Shown here one piece after another: positions 50,774-61,650 of a stretch of 64,000 nt of DNA. The stretch's first letter is position 1; every line of letters starts with the position of its first letter. The notes beneath the pieces were generated by a model. It was not told the DNA's origin. It did no database searches and saw only the letters and a program-made list of their open reading frames with translations. Origin of the DNA: Chrysophaeum taylorii. Taxonomy: Eukaryota; Sar; Pelagophyceae; Pelagomonadales; Pelagomonadaceae. The translations under genes and the position numbers were made by a program. Location: assembly GCA_029834535.1 (NCBI GenBank), contig JAQMWT010000685.1:1-64000 (forward strand), read 5' to 3'.

Positions 50774-52822
50774 CTAGTTCTTCTTCTCCTCCTCCTTCTT
50801 GTCGTCGGGCTTCTTGGCGTCGAAGTCGGCGTCCTTTGCTTCCGAGGAAGAAGAGGAAGAATCGGAGGAGGATGCTGATTGCGAGTCGGCGTAGACGGCC
50901 TCGCCAATTTTCTGGGCAGCTTGCTGCAGGTCGGCGATTTTTGCCTTGAGGGCGTCGACATCGGCGTCGTCGGCCTTGGCCGCCGCGTCGAGGTCATCGA
51001 TCTTGGCCTTCACATCTTTTTTGATCTCGTCGCTGAGCTTGTCAGCGTGTTCGGCGAGCGATTTGTTGGCCGAGTAGACGAGCGCGTCGGCCTCGTTCTT
51101 GGCCTCGGCGTGCGCCTTGCGCTTGAGATCGGCCTCCTGGTTAGCCTCGGCGTCCTTGACCATGCGCTCGATCTCGTCTTCCGATAAGCCGCCCGAACTG
51201 CGGATGACGACGGACTGCTGCTTGTTCGTCGCCTTGTCCTTAGCCGAGACGTTGAGGATGCCGTCGGCGTCGAGGTCGAACGAGACCTCGATCTGCGGGG
51301 TTCCGCGCGGTGCAGGAGGGATACCGACGAGGTCAAACTGGCCGAGGAGCTTGTTGTCGGCCGCGAGTTCGCGCTCGCCCTGGAGGACCTTGATCTGGAC
51401 CTGGGGCTGGTTGTCGGCGGCCGTCGAGAAGACCTGGGCCTTTTTCGTGGGAATTGTCGTGTTGCGGTTGATGAGACGCGTGAACATGCCACCAAGGGTC
51501 TCGATCCCGAGACTGAGGGGCGTCACGTCGAGGAGTAATATGTCCTTGATGTCTCCGCGCAGCACGCCGCCTTGAATCGCGGCCCCCATGGCGACGACCT
51601 CGTCGGGGTTGACCCCCTTGTGAGGCTTCTTCCCAAAGAAGGATTCGACCTTGTCCTGGACCTTGGGCATGCGGGTCATGCCGCCCACGAGGATCACCTC
51701 GTCGATGCTCGCCTTGGAGATGTTTGCGTCGGTGACGCACTTGCTGCACGGCTCGATCGTCCGCTCGACCAGCGGGTCGACGAGAGCCTCGAACTGCGAC
51801 TTGGTCACCTTGACGTTCATGTGCTTGGGCCCCGACTGGTCGGCCGTGATGAAGGGGAGCGAGACGTCCGTCTGGGCGAGGCCGTCGAGCTCGCGCTTGG
51901 CCTTTTCGGCCGCCTCGCGGAGGCGCTGCATGGCGAGGCGGTCGTTCGAGAGATCGAGGCCCGAGTCCTTGCGGAACTCGGCGAGGAGATGCTTGAGGAG
52001 CGCCTCGTCAAAGTCCTCGCCCCCGAGCATCGTGTCGCCGTTCGTAGACTTGACCTCGAACACACCCCCCGAGATCTCGAGGATCGACACGTCGAAGGTC
52101 CCGCCGCCGAGGTCGAAGACGGCCACGAGCTTGCCGTCTTCCTTCTTGTCCATGCCGTACGCGAGCGCGGCAGCCGTCGGCTCGTTAATGATGCGCAGGA
52201 CGTCGAGGCCCGCGATTCGGCCCGCGTCCTTCGTCGCCTGACGCTGGGAGTCGTTGAAGTAGGCCGGCACCGTCACGATCGCCTTGCTGACGGTCCGACC
52301 CAAAAACCCCTCGGCCGTCTCCTTCATCTTGCCGAGCACCATCGACCCGACTTGCGACGGACTCAGCTTCGTCCCGTCCTTGATTTCGACCCACGCGTCC
52401 GACGAGCTATCGGCCTTGACGATCTTGTACGGCACGAGACCTTTCACCGCGCCGACCTCTTTGTCCTCGAACTTGCGGCCGATCAATCGCTTGGTAGCGT
52501 ATAACGTGTTGTCGGGGTTCGTCACCGCCTGACGCTTCGCCTGCTGCCCCACGAGCCGCGACCCGTCGTCGGTAAACGCCACGATACTCGGCGTCGTCCG
52601 CGCCCCCTCCGCGTTCTCGATCACCCGCGCGTTCCGACCCTCCATGATCGCAACGCACGAATTCGTAGTCCCAAGATCGATCCCCACCACATCACCCGCG
52701 TCCGCCGCCGCCGTCGACAGCGATCTTCTCGTTGTCGACAACCCAAACGGTCTCCACGACGACGACGGCGCCCGAGGCCGCGCCGCGACGGCGGCCCGAA
52801 CCACCGAACGTCGCAACGCCAT
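50774..52822 (-). CDS. HSPA9: Mitochondrial HSP70 (mortalin/Ssc1 type)
   Basis: 682 residues, single exon. Residues 1-40 ([19 protein letters not shown] then RRSLST) form an arginine-rich mitochondrial presequence. The nucleotide-binding domain follows: [35 protein letters not shown] and [14 protein letters not shown], then [10 protein letters not shown]. The hydrophobic linker is [19 protein letters not shown], and the substrate-binding domain contains [17 protein letters not shown]. The C-terminus is an unusual Ser- and Lys/Glu/Asp-rich tail (about 30 residues) without EEVD, as expected for the organelle form. It drives import and folding of mitochondrial proteins and iron-sulfur cluster assembly. 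It resembles bacterial DnaK throughout. Confidence 0.96.
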   Translation of the reverse strand: MALRRSVVRAAVAARPRAPSSSWRPFGLSTTRRSLSTAAADAGDVVGIDLGTTNSCVAIMEGRNARVIENAEGARTTPSIVAFTDDGSRLVGQQAKRQAVTNPDNTLYATKRLIGRKFEDKEVGAVKGLVPYKIVKADSSSDAWVEIKDGTKLSPSQVGSMVLGKMKETAEGFLGRTVSKAIVTVPAYFNDSQRQATKDAGRIAGLDVLRIINEPTAAALAYGMDKKEDGKLVAVFDLGGGTFDVSILEISGGVFEVKSTNGDTMLGGEDFDEALLKHLLAEFRKDSGLDLSNDRLAMQRLREAAEKAKRELDGLAQTDVSLPFITADQSGPKHMNVKVTKSQFEALVDPLVERTIEPCSKCVTDANISKASIDEVILVGGMTRMPKVQDKVESFFGKKPHKGVNPDEVVAMGAAIQGGVLRGDIKDILLLDVTPLSLGIETLGGMFTRLINRNTTIPTKKAQVFSTAADNQPQVQIKVLQGERELAADNKLLGQFDLVGIPPAPRGTPQIEVSFDLDADGILNVSAKDKATNKQQSVVIRSSGGLSEDEIERMVKDAEANQEADLKRKAHAEAKNEADALVYSANKSLAEHADKLSDEIKKDVKAKIDDLDAAAKADDADVDALKAKIADLQQAAQKIGEAVYADSQSASSSDSSSSSSEAKDADFDAKKPDDKKEEEKKN

Positions 52823-53161
52823 CTCAGAGAAGATCTACGTCGGCGAACGAAGCACCTTCTTTGCGACTACTACGGTGCGAACAACACCACACTTACCCCC
52901 CCCCACCGCTTGAGCGCCTTGTTTGTATGTAGATTTGATATGATGCGGGGAAAAAAAATAAAACAAATAACCTCCTCCTCCTCTGTACAGACAGACAACC
53001 CCCCTCTTTTCGTACAACATACGAGCAGTTCAAAAACCCACCCTCGGGCTGGCTGGCTGGCTGAACCCTTATTATCCTAGCAAACGGCATGCATTCCAAG
53101 AATGCCCGCAAGCCGCATGTGAAGAAGAACGCGACGATGGAGCGGGGTTGTTGTTGAGAGG
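52823..53161. promoter_or_regulatory. Divergent intergenic region HSP70/DCAF7
   Basis: 339 bases between head-to-head start codons. AACCCTTATT (53064-53073) lies about 90 bases before the DCAF7 start, next to a (GGCT)n run. No ORF of note. Confidence 0.4.
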
Positions 53162-54455
53162 ATGCAAGAGCAGCCGGCGTCGTCCCAGCTCGCGAGCCAG
53201 CAGCGGCGCGAGATCTACACGTACGAGGCGGAGTGGACGATCTATGCGCTGGCCTTTCGGCAGCGCGAGGAGACCGAGCGCAAGTTCAGGTTGGCCCTTG
53301 GGTCGTTTATGGAGGAATACACGAACCGCGTCAGCATCGTGCAGCGGTGCGTCGAGGCGTCGTCTCAAGGACCTCGGACGTGCGCGCAGGCGCGAGGCCC
53401 TCGAACTCAACGGCAAGGGCGACGAGGGCTCGGCGTTCGCCCGCGTCGGAGAGTTCGAACACCCTTACCCCGCAACGAAGATCCTTTGGTCGCCCGATAG
53501 CACCTCGCGCCGCGATCTCCTCGCGACGACGGGCGACTACCTGCGCGTTTGGAACGTCGAGGACGTGAGTGCGGTGGGGGGTCGAGTTCTCCGACGGCGC
53601 GCGCGCAGGGTCGCGGCGGAGAGTCGACGGTCGACATGGTCGCCGTGCTCAACAACAACAAGAACTCGGACTACTGCGCGCCGTTGACCTCCTTCGACTG
53701 GAACGAGAGCGAGCCCTCGCTCGTGGGCACCTCTTCGATAGATACGACCTGTACCATCTGGCGAGAACCCGTTTAAAAGAAAGTCGAACCAACTCGCAGG
53801 GATCTCGCCGTACCGGCCGTCAAGGCCCAGCTCATCGCCCACGACAAGGAGGTCTACGACATCGCTTTTGCCCGCGGCAAGGACATCTTTGCGTCCGTCG
53901 GCGCCGACGGCAGCGTTCGCCTATTCGACCTCAGAACGCTCGAACACTCGACGATCGTCTACGAGACCGCCGGCCTCTCGCCGATCCTCCGCCTCGCCTG
54001 GAACAAGCAGGACCCAAACTACATCGCGACTGTCCTCGCCGACGACCCGCGCACCGTCGTCCTCGACGTCCGCGTTCCCTCCATTCCCGTCGCCGAACTC
54101 GGAGCTCACGCGGCGTGCGTCAACGCGATCGCGTGGGCGCCGCACTCGTCCTGCCACCTCTGCACCTGCGCAGACGACGCCCAGGCCCTCATTTGGGACC
54201 TCACGGCCATGCCAAAGCCCATTGACGTGCGTTGTAAGTACCCACCTTCTCCTCATTTCCGTCGCTCGCAGGATCCTATTCTCGCGTACAACGCCGATGC
54301 CGAGGTCAACCAGCTCCAATGGTCAGCGGCGCACCACGAATGGGTCCGTCGAATCTCTCTCTCTCGTCTTTTTTTTTTGCGCGAAGAACACTTTTCGTTC
54401 GTCGTCGCAGATTGCCATCGCCTACAACAACACGATGCAGATGCTTCACGTGTAG
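53162..54455 (+). CDS. DCAF7: DCAF7/WDR68 (TTG1/AN11) WD40 protein, six exons
   Basis: Model: exons 53162-53346, 53390-53564, 53609-53760, 53800-54226, 54272-54343 and 54411-54455; introns 43, 44, 39, 45 and 67 bases; 351 residues. Signatures: [102 protein letters not shown] and a last exon [13 protein letters not shown], the standard DCAF7 end. Intron 3 appears to use a GC donor, since no GT keeps the frame. The protein is a seven-blade WD40 scaffold for DYRK kinases, CUL4-DDB1 and MYB/bHLH complexes. Highly conserved across eukaryotes. Confidence 0.93.
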
Positions 54456-54534
54456 AATCACGATCCCGGGGACCCCTCCCTTCCGCCGACGGCTTGGAGT
54501 CTGCAGTACGCGACTTCCCCTGTTCTGTTCACAA

Positions 54535-54641
54535 GGGATGGGATGGGATGGGATGGGATGGGATGGGATGGGATGGGATGGGATGGGATGGGGTGGGATG
54601 GGATGGGATGGGATGGGATGGGATGAGATGGGATTGGATGG
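54535..54641 (+). repeat. (GGGAT)n minisatellite
   Basis: About 21 pentamer units with three or four variant units, 80 bases after the DCAF7 stop. It also creates spurious open frames. Confidence 0.95.
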
Positions 54642-55074
54642 TCCCCACCTTTTAAGAGGGTTGCCCCAACCCTAGCTAAGTTTTTTTGCCGCAAGGCACG
54701 TCGACGTCTTTTGTTGCTGAGAGTGAGCGAGTTCGGGGATTTTTTATTTGTAGCTAGCCTCCGAGCTCGTCGCCCGTCTCCAACACTTATTATTACTAGA
54801 GGAGCGATTCTGTTTATACGTACGCGCTTCTCCTGCGTGCCTCGAAACTCCTATTCAACAATAACAGGGCGGCTCCATGAGGGGGGGACGCGCGCGGGAC
54901 TCTTCCGCGTGCCGCGTGTAGAACACACAATCTCGGGAACATCCATTATTAATAATTTTACTCCAAGTAGCCTGCACTCGCCCACACCTCCTTTATTGGG
55001 CCCCATCGTGCAGGAAGTGTCGCACACGGTATGCCGCAACTTCCGCATAAGGCCAGGACACAAAAAGCCGATGC
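54642..55074. other. No gene recognised
   Basis: Convergent spacer between DCAF7 and the LRR gene; nothing recognised. Confidence 0.5.
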
Positions 55075-56949
55075 TCAGGCGCACTGTGCCTCCTCCTCGT
55101 CTTCCACCGCGCCTTCCTCTTCGCCCTCATCCTCGTCGTCTTCCTCATCATCATCATCATCATCATCATCATAGTCTTCGTCCTCCTCTCCTGTGCTGCT
55201 TCCCTTTGAAGGTGCGTCGCCATCTTCCCATAGCACCCAAGCGTGTCTCGTGGACGTGACCCTGTCCGCTGCGGCACCTTGGTGGTGTGAAGGTCTTCGC
55301 GGCGTACACATGGACTCCCAGGCGCCTTCGTCGACAGGTGCCGCTCGTCGCAGGGCAAGAATGTCCGAGAGCGAGGGGCCTGCGCGCGCAGCGAGTTCTA
55401 GGGCCGTCGCTTGGGATTTGAGCACTCTCGCCTCATAGCTTCCGGTCAAAGGGCGCACAACAACAGTGCGGTTCGCCTCGTCAGGGACCGTTAGATCTCC
55501 GGACGCCTCCTTGATGCTTTGGCGGATCGCATCCAGAGAATTTTTGTTGCGGTGGAAGAGGTCGGCGAACTCGGTGTCAACATTTTCATCAATTAACTCC
55601 TCCTTAATTTTTTCTGCTGCCGTCTTCGGCCGGCTGAGCGCAGCCGTGCTTAGGCGGCCTTGGCGGCCACTCGCAGTAATTTCTTGGAGGTGCATCTCCT
55701 GGAGCTTGGCATCCGACTCAGACAACCTACTCGGAAGGTCGCGGTTCTCTTTCGCGAGATTGTCCGCCGCGGCGGCTTCTGCGCGTGCATTGTCGACCTC
55801 CTTTCGCAGCCGTTCATTCTCACGACGGAGGGTCATGTTGTCGTCGCGGAGGTGATTCATGTTTGCGTTTTCTATGCGCAGGCGCTCGAGATCGATGTTG
55901 GCGGCTCGCGGCGTCTTGTGAAGCTGCGCGATCTCAGTCTGCAGCTTTTCGACCTTCTGGATGAGCCGACGGATTGTGTGGTATGGGTTGGAGGCGTCTG
56001 TCGACGACGTCACGGGACTCGGCGGCTCGACGCTGACGGGACGCGAGGGTCCCTTCGGCTCGTTCTTCTTGGTGTCATCATCTTCGCCGCTCCCGCGCGG
56101 AGCGCGATGCTCGTTTCCGCGTAGACGATCCACAAAAGACCTTGTTCCTTCCCCTCCTTCTTCTTCCGGCGTCTCTGGCTTGGCTTCAGATGTCAGAACG
56201 TGGTTGGCGAGATACGTGAGCGCAACCGGATCGTTGTTGAGCCGGTCTGAATCGTAGAGCCGCACGCGGCCTTTGGAGAGGCTCTTCCACTTAAACCGGT
56301 GCGACTCGCTGTTGGACTGGCACAGGGGCGATCGCTGCACGTCGGCTGGTGCAGTCGCGTAACGAACCGACTTCCGCCTGTTGACGGCCTGCTGTGCGAA
56401 GTATTCTCGCGAGAGCTCGCGGTCTAGCGCCAAAATTGGATCTCCGTCCAGCATTTCGATCCGAACAAGCGCCCTGACGACGTGGTGCTTGTAGCCCGGT
56501 TCAAGTGCCAGCGGGTTTCCGTCGAGATCGAGCACGCGCATCTTCGGACACAGTCGGACTGACTGGATCGTGTCGTCGAGCCCAGTCAGCTGGTTACGAA
56601 ACAAGCACAACGTGTGCAACAACGGCAACGACGACAAGGGCGCACACGAAGCCAGGAGATTGTTGGACAAGTAGAGCTTGCGCAGCAGACCGCAATGGCG
56701 CAACTCGTCCACTTCTGTGATCACGTTGAAGTTCAGGTTGAGCTCTTCGAGCTGTGCGAGGTGAGCGAAACCGGCGAGCGACCGCATGTTATTGTTGGAC
56801 AGGGAGAGCGCCTTCAAATTGACGAGCGAAGCGACGCAATTCGGACTGATGCGCTCAATCTTGCATTGCCGTAGTACCAACTGATTGATGTCCAGCAAAG
56901 AATTTTCCCCCGATGCTTCGAGGGCGCCGTCGGCGTCAAGTTCAATCAT
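55075..56949 (-). CDS. Leucine-rich-repeat, coiled-coil protein
   Basis: 624 residues, start at 56949 (MIELDADGALEASGENSLLD), the first ATG in frame. Residues about 20-165 hold five or six SDS22-type LRRs: LVLRQCKIERI, LKALSLSNNNMRSL, LEELNLNFNVITEV, LRKLYLSNNLL, LHTLCLFRNQLTGL and RVLDLDGNPL, closed by an LRR-cap with YKHHVVRALVRIEMLDGDPI. A Pro/Glu-rich linker and a coiled coil (about 330-430, KVEKLQTEIAQLHK) follow. The last ~50 residues are very acidic. This design is common in centrosomal and ciliary proteins (CEP97, LRRC and DNAAF types), but no specific member is recognised. No intron. Confidence 0.7.
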   Translation of the reverse strand: MIELDADGALEASGENSLLDINQLVLRQCKIERISPNCVASLVNLKALSLSNNNMRSLAGFAHLAQLEELNLNFNVITEVDELRHCGLLRKLYLSNNLLASCAPLSSLPLLHTLCLFRNQLTGLDDTIQSVRLCPKMRVLDLDGNPLALEPGYKHHVVRALVRIEMLDGDPILALDRELSREYFAQQAVNRRKSVRYATAPADVQRSPLCQSNSESHRFKWKSLSKGRVRLYDSDRLNNDPVALTYLANHVLTSEAKPETPEEEGGEGTRSFVDRLRGNEHRAPRGSGEDDDTKKNEPKGPSRPVSVEPPSPVTSSTDASNPYHTIRRLIQKVEKLQTEIAQLHKTPRAANIDLERLRIENANMNHLRDDNMTLRRENERLRKEVDNARAEAAAADNLAKENRDLPSRLSESDAKLQEMHLQEITASGRQGRLSTAALSRPKTAAEKIKEELIDENVDTEFADLFHRNKNSLDAIRQSIKEASGDLTVPDEANRTVVVRPLTGSYEARVLKSQATALELAARAGPSLSDILALRRAAPVDEGAWESMCTPRRPSHHQGAAADRVTSTRHAWVLWEDGDAPSKGSSTGEEDEDYDDDDDDDDEEDDEDEGEEEGAVEDEEEAQCA

Positions 56950-58128
56950 CTTGTTGGACACAAACAACGAGCAAACCAGACAAACGGATCTCTGGGATAT
57001 CGCACTCCTATCCTTACCCTCATTTTCCCTTTTACGCAGATATACGCAAGATATACGTCTAATAATGGATTTAAAAGGTCGACTGCTAAGAAGGGGAGGG
57101 GGGTGCGTGTGGGTGCTTGTTTTTTCGTCTAATGGTTCGTAAATGGTGAATCATCATCCTCTACTCGGGTTCGAATTGGGTCGGTTTTTGCGTGTTGCGA
57201 ACGCACAAAGTCTAAACCAAAAAAAAAGGGGGATTTCGCGTCGACGCCAAGTTTGGGGGGGGTCATGTCTGTCCGCGAGCTCTGAAGCAAAGTGAGCATC
57301 ACCAAGCTCGATTACGTGCCGATGGCGACCGCGCTGAGAAATATGCTTCGGGTGGAGGTCTGGTTTCATTGGCCGTAAAAACCATCGACAACATAGGTTG
57401 CCGCTTTCGCGACAGGGACGTGGGCGTCGCTTGCGAAATGGGTAAAACGGGCATCAGTGGAGGACGCATTCGGCCATTCGGCGAGCCGGAGAGAAGGGAC
57501 GAAGTAAGATCCAGAGAGGACGGCGAAGAAGGAGCAAGAAGTCTGTTCGACCTAGACAAATGCCTCTCAACCGACTCCAACCGCTCGATGCCAGCAGCCA
57601 AAGAGAATCCATTACGCTGCTCTGATCAGGTGGTCATGGGTAATTGGTACATGCACGTGCAGACCTCTCTGCGCATCACAACACCACCTATATATATATG
57701 TATATATATATCCGTTAGTACATTAGATGCGGATGAGAACCAGAGTCACGCGACCCTTTTTGCGCAGGCTGGAAGTTCCAATCGCAATGCCGCCGCCTGC
57801 CTATAAGACAGCAAGCACATGTACAAACTACGCTCGTTTTGGCCGCCTTCTCCTCAACCGCCTCTGCGTATTACCCAATGAAGTGTCTCTACATTATAAT
57901 ACCCGACGCGCGTGGCCAACAACAGGAGGGCAAATTGAGACTGCGTAGGATGGGTCACAGGTGTGGTGAGCAATGCAACTCCCTCGCTTGCGCGATCAAC
58001 GCGACCGCTGCGCGCAAGAATGACGTATCCTATGCGAATCTGATTTTGGCGCTGTTGATGACCCTCTACCCCCCTCTTCCCTCTACTCCTCGGAAGGGCA
58101 ACCTTCGCGACGCCGGTAGAATTCGAGG
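56950..58128. other. No gene recognised
   Basis: 1.2 kb between divergent genes. A TATA-rich run occurs near 57687-57712. Open frames at 57299-57601 (-) and 57369-57806 (+) overlap one another antiparallel and match no family I know. Confidence 0.45.
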
Positions 58129-59159
58129 ATGGCACGTGTTGGTCGCGTAAGGGTGCGCGTTGACTGACTGACTGCGAAGTTTTTTTTGTCGCAGGTTGGA
58201 GATGGGAACGGACCGCGGGAATGGCTCGAATCACTGCCCCCTATCACCCGCGCCTGGCTTCTGGCATCGGTGCTGACGACGTGTTTGGTCTCGTTCGGAA
58301 TCTTGCCGCCGTATCGCGTGATTTGGTCGTGGGACCTCGTCTGGCACAAGTTTGAGCTCTGGCGTCTAATCACGCCGTTCGCCTTCTTTGGGGGCTTTTC
58401 CTTCCCTTTCTTGATCAATGTCTACCTGCTCGTCCAGTACTCGCGCAACTACGAGGTCGCGCCGTACAACACCGGCGCCGGTGGTACAACGGCGGACTAC
58501 GCCTGGATGTGCGTTGTGCGACTTTCTATTTCTCAAGTCGCTCTAGGCTGATCCTGGGCATGGGTATTCTCTTGATACTCTCCACCCTCATGGGTCAGCC
58601 CGTGCCGAGCCAGGGGCTTACGTACATGGTGCTCTATGTCTGGAGCCGAAGGAACCCTACGATGCAAGTCTCGCTCTACGGGTTCCAGCTCGCGGCGGTG
58701 AGTTGGTGCAAGCAAGCGCGCCCATGCGCCTCCGCAGGTCTACCTGCCGTGGGCTCTGCTCCTGTGAGTGTTGTTGTTTTTGGCGGTTCGACTGCGTCGA
58801 GCCCGCTCGCAGACTCAACATGCTCATTGGGAATCCGCTCACCGTGCCGCTCATGGGCGTCTTTGCAGGACACGCCTACTACTTCGCTGTTGATCCCTTG
58901 CCCGACAAATACGGTGAGCATTCTGTTACCGTATTGTCGGTTAACCCAAGTCGCAGGTTCGACGCTTGTCACCACGCCAAAGTTCGTTATGGATCTCTTC
59001 GCTGACGGACCCGTGGGGCCCATGGCTGCGGGTCCGGGCTTCCGCGCGCATGCCCCGCCCGGACGCCGAGACCAGCCCGCGACCGCCCCGCGCGGGAACC
59101 TCTTCAACCGTGGTGGCGGCCACAACTGGGGCACCGGGCGCACACTCGGTACTGAATGA
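58129..59159 (+). CDS. Derlin, six exons
   Basis: Model: exons 58129-58146, 58195-58508, 58547-58697, 58738-58763, 58813-58913 and 58957-59159; introns 48, 38, 40, 49 and 43 bases, all GT-AG; 270 residues. The first exon codes only six residues (MARVGR), so the start is the least certain part. Derlin signatures: WLESLPPITRAWLLASVLTT, LWRLITPFAFFGGFSF, ADYAWM at an exon end, MVLYVWSRRNPTMQVSLYGF, VYLPWALLL (26-base exon) and NPLTVPLMGVFAGHAYYF. Derlins are rhomboid-like ER membrane proteins of the ERAD retro-translocation complex. In algae with secondary plastids a Derlin copy can also belong to the SELMA translocon. The tail is Gly/Pro/Arg-rich with NRGGGHNWGTGRTLG. It lacks an obvious plastid leader, favouring the ER. 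Confidence 0.92.
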
Positions 59160-59868
59160 TTGATTAGGCGCCGCACGGACCCTACCCACCTCCCTCCTCA
59201 TGCGTTCCCTGTTCTTTCTGATGGCCAAACGACTCGCTGTGCGCAACAGTAACCAGCAAATAGGTGTCCGAACTAGTAAGTACCTGTTAGAGAGAGAGCG
59301 TTCGACCTGCGCGGAGAAGCCATGCGCATTCGAATTAGAGGCGATGCGAGAGGAACGTGCGACGCATGAGTCTCTGCGCTGATGTTGACACCTAAAACAC
59401 CTACCGAAGGAACTGACCCATGTGCTCAAGAGCAGCCGGCCAGTTGCGAGAATAACCGTGCCGTTTGGCCTTTTGCTCCTGAGAGGGAGCTTTGGGCGAG
59501 CGCGTGGCCGAGCTTGAGCTATTTTGAGGGGGGGGGGTAATGATCGACTGCTAAGAGGGGGTGGGGGGTTGCGACAGTGAAGTCGCGCATCACCACCCGA
59601 AATGAAAATGAATAATAATGAAAAAATGAGTGAAATCATATAAAAACATGACTTGATGATACTGTACAATTGCACAACCCTGAGTTCTTAGTAGGCGACC
59701 TTTAAGTTTATCCCTGTGTTCTGTTCTCTTCTCCCTCAGTACTGAGTATTCTCCTAGAAAAATAAAAAGTACAAATACAAAAAGATATTTTCTTTATGTG
59801 TACTGTCGACATGTCAGCCTGGCGATGGAATCCTTCCTGATCGCGTAAGACCTCGGCCGCGCCATGCG
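59160..59868. other. Spacer
   Basis: AT-richer stretch near 59590-59800 with poly-A-like runs, possibly the 3' end of Derlin and promoter of the EF-hand gene. Nothing recognised. Confidence 0.45.
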
Positions 59869-61058
59869 ATGGGCAACTTCATAGCCTCGAGGCGCGTCAG
59901 AGCCATCGGTAAGCAACTGCCTCCTGAAAGGCAGGTGCTGCTGACTCGCGCCGCGTCGTTGCTCAAATTGCGTGCGTGTGACGTGTTGCGTATCTATCGC
60001 GTCTTCCGGATGATCGATATTGATCGGCGGGGGTACATCTCGGAGCGCGAGTTGTTAAATCACCTCGCACTTGATGTGACTGAGTACAATTTGCAATCGT
60101 TGCGCGTATTTGCTCCGCCTTCGGAGCAAGACGAAAGTGGTCCAAAAAAGCTTGATGCCGTGGACTTTATCTACGGAGCCTACAATTACTGCACCTATTC
60201 TTGGGATACGTTGCTCGTCGTCCTCTTCCGTCTCTTCGACGAGGACTGCTCGAAAGCTCTTTCGTTTGATGAATTCAAGCGCCTCGTCAGATATTGTCAT
60301 GGTAAGCCGCTGACAGACCGGCAAAACGACGCAATCCTCGAAGCGCTGGAAGAAGCGGGCGGCAGCATCTCGTACCAGCACTTCGCGCTCTTGAGCAAGA
60401 AGCAACCCATCCTGCTCAGACCCGTCTTCGAGCTGCAGGTCGCCCTCCACTCGTTGATTGCTAGCCACAGGTTCTGGCGCAAGTAAGTCGTGGGTTTGAC
60501 GATGAGCCACGCGAGACCTCTCCCCGCAGGCACCAGGAAAGACGCACCGCGGCTCTCGGTTTCAATTACGTCAGGGAGCTGCGTGACTTGGAACGAACAA
60601 TAAAGACTGAGTGTCTCGTATCACAAACGCATGGCGAAACAGCCTCTGTGGATCACAGTACCAGGCTGCTGCCACCTGCATTAAACGTCGCGAGCGAAAA
60701 TCCTGCGCCGCCACTTCGAGAGTGCCAGTCGCAGTGGTCTCTAAGTGCCATCTTGCGCCGCCGAAACCAGAGGCCAATGAGCGCAGCCGTTCGTCCAACC
60801 CAGAGGCCAACGAGCGCAACCCCGCCCAGACCGACAAGCGCATATGTTCGCAGACATCGTTGGATATCGGGCCACTATCCTGGTGGTCGGGATCCTTGCG
60901 CGTTCGGGGAATCCATCCGAAACCACGGTACACGTGCAGAGCAAAGCTGCGACGTTCACATAAAAGTCAAGAAAGGCCCCGTGCGCGCGAAAGGCCCGAC
61001 GTATTCTCGACATATTAACAGCAAGCTTAAGGGGTCCGTGGCCGTGTGCCGCGACTGA
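59869..61058 (+). CDS. EF-hand protein with RPTSA-motif tail, two exons
   Basis: Exons 59869-60482 and 60530-61058, one 47-base GT-AG intron (donor GTAAGT); 380 residues. The N-terminus MGNFIASRR could be myristoylated. EF-hand 1 has the loop DIDRRGYISERE, and EF-hand 2 DEDCSKALSFDE after the helix LLVVLFRLF. The first 205 residues resemble calcineurin-B-like and calmodulin-like sensors. The second exon encodes a basic low-complexity tail with RPMSAAVRPTQRPTSATPPR and PTSAY, short repeats often seen in flagellar proteins of protists. It is probably a calcium sensor linked to membrane or axoneme; the specific family is unknown. Confidence 0.7.
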
Positions 61059-61650
61059 CCGCACTCTGCGAGTATTTTCTCTCCTTCTTTCCTCGCTATT
61101 ATTATAGCACAGCACGATGGGGCGCCGAGAAAGATACTAGAGTCTACCCATAGCCAAATAACTCCCGATGCACGAGGCGACACGGAAGATAGCTAGGATT
61201 TCCCGGTCAATTGGTTCATTTAGGACCGTACGTGACTTAAGCGCCGACTCAGGGATTTTGCTGTGGAGTGCGTCTTGAGCGGGGGGGCAGTCAAAGGTTC
61301 ACATCGGGATATCCGTCCGCGTGCCCCAGTTCGGAGAGGAGTGCGCGCAAGTGAACTAAAAATGTCACTCACCGCGACAGGGAACAAAAGGTGCGTGTCT
61401 GGGGCTAAGCAGGTCAACGGTGGGTTGGTGCCGTGGTATCTGCAACAAGTTCACCCAAGGGCACGACGGTGGTAGCCCACACACAAATCACAGAAAGAAT
61501 AGGCTCGAAAAAGCTCGACTCCACGAGGGCCTCAAAAGCGAAAGATTCGAATATGTTATCACCCTCGGGAATGAATGGCTGCAGCATGACACCCCACATT
61601 GCAGACGTACGGCTTGGGCTCTGTTAACATCACACCATAGAGTAGCGTCC
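61059..61650. other. Convergent spacer
   Basis: 3' flanks of the EF-hand gene and the glycosyltransferase. The minus-strand open frame reading into here from the glycosyltransferase is intron read-through, not coding. Confidence 0.5.

Noticed and set aside
54458-54694. Open frames of repeated GWDGM / PSHPI
   Set aside because: Artefact of the (GGGAT)n minisatellite.
57299-57806. Overlapping antiparallel open frames
   Set aside because: No domain or conserved motif, and each lacks a plausible start context or exon partner.
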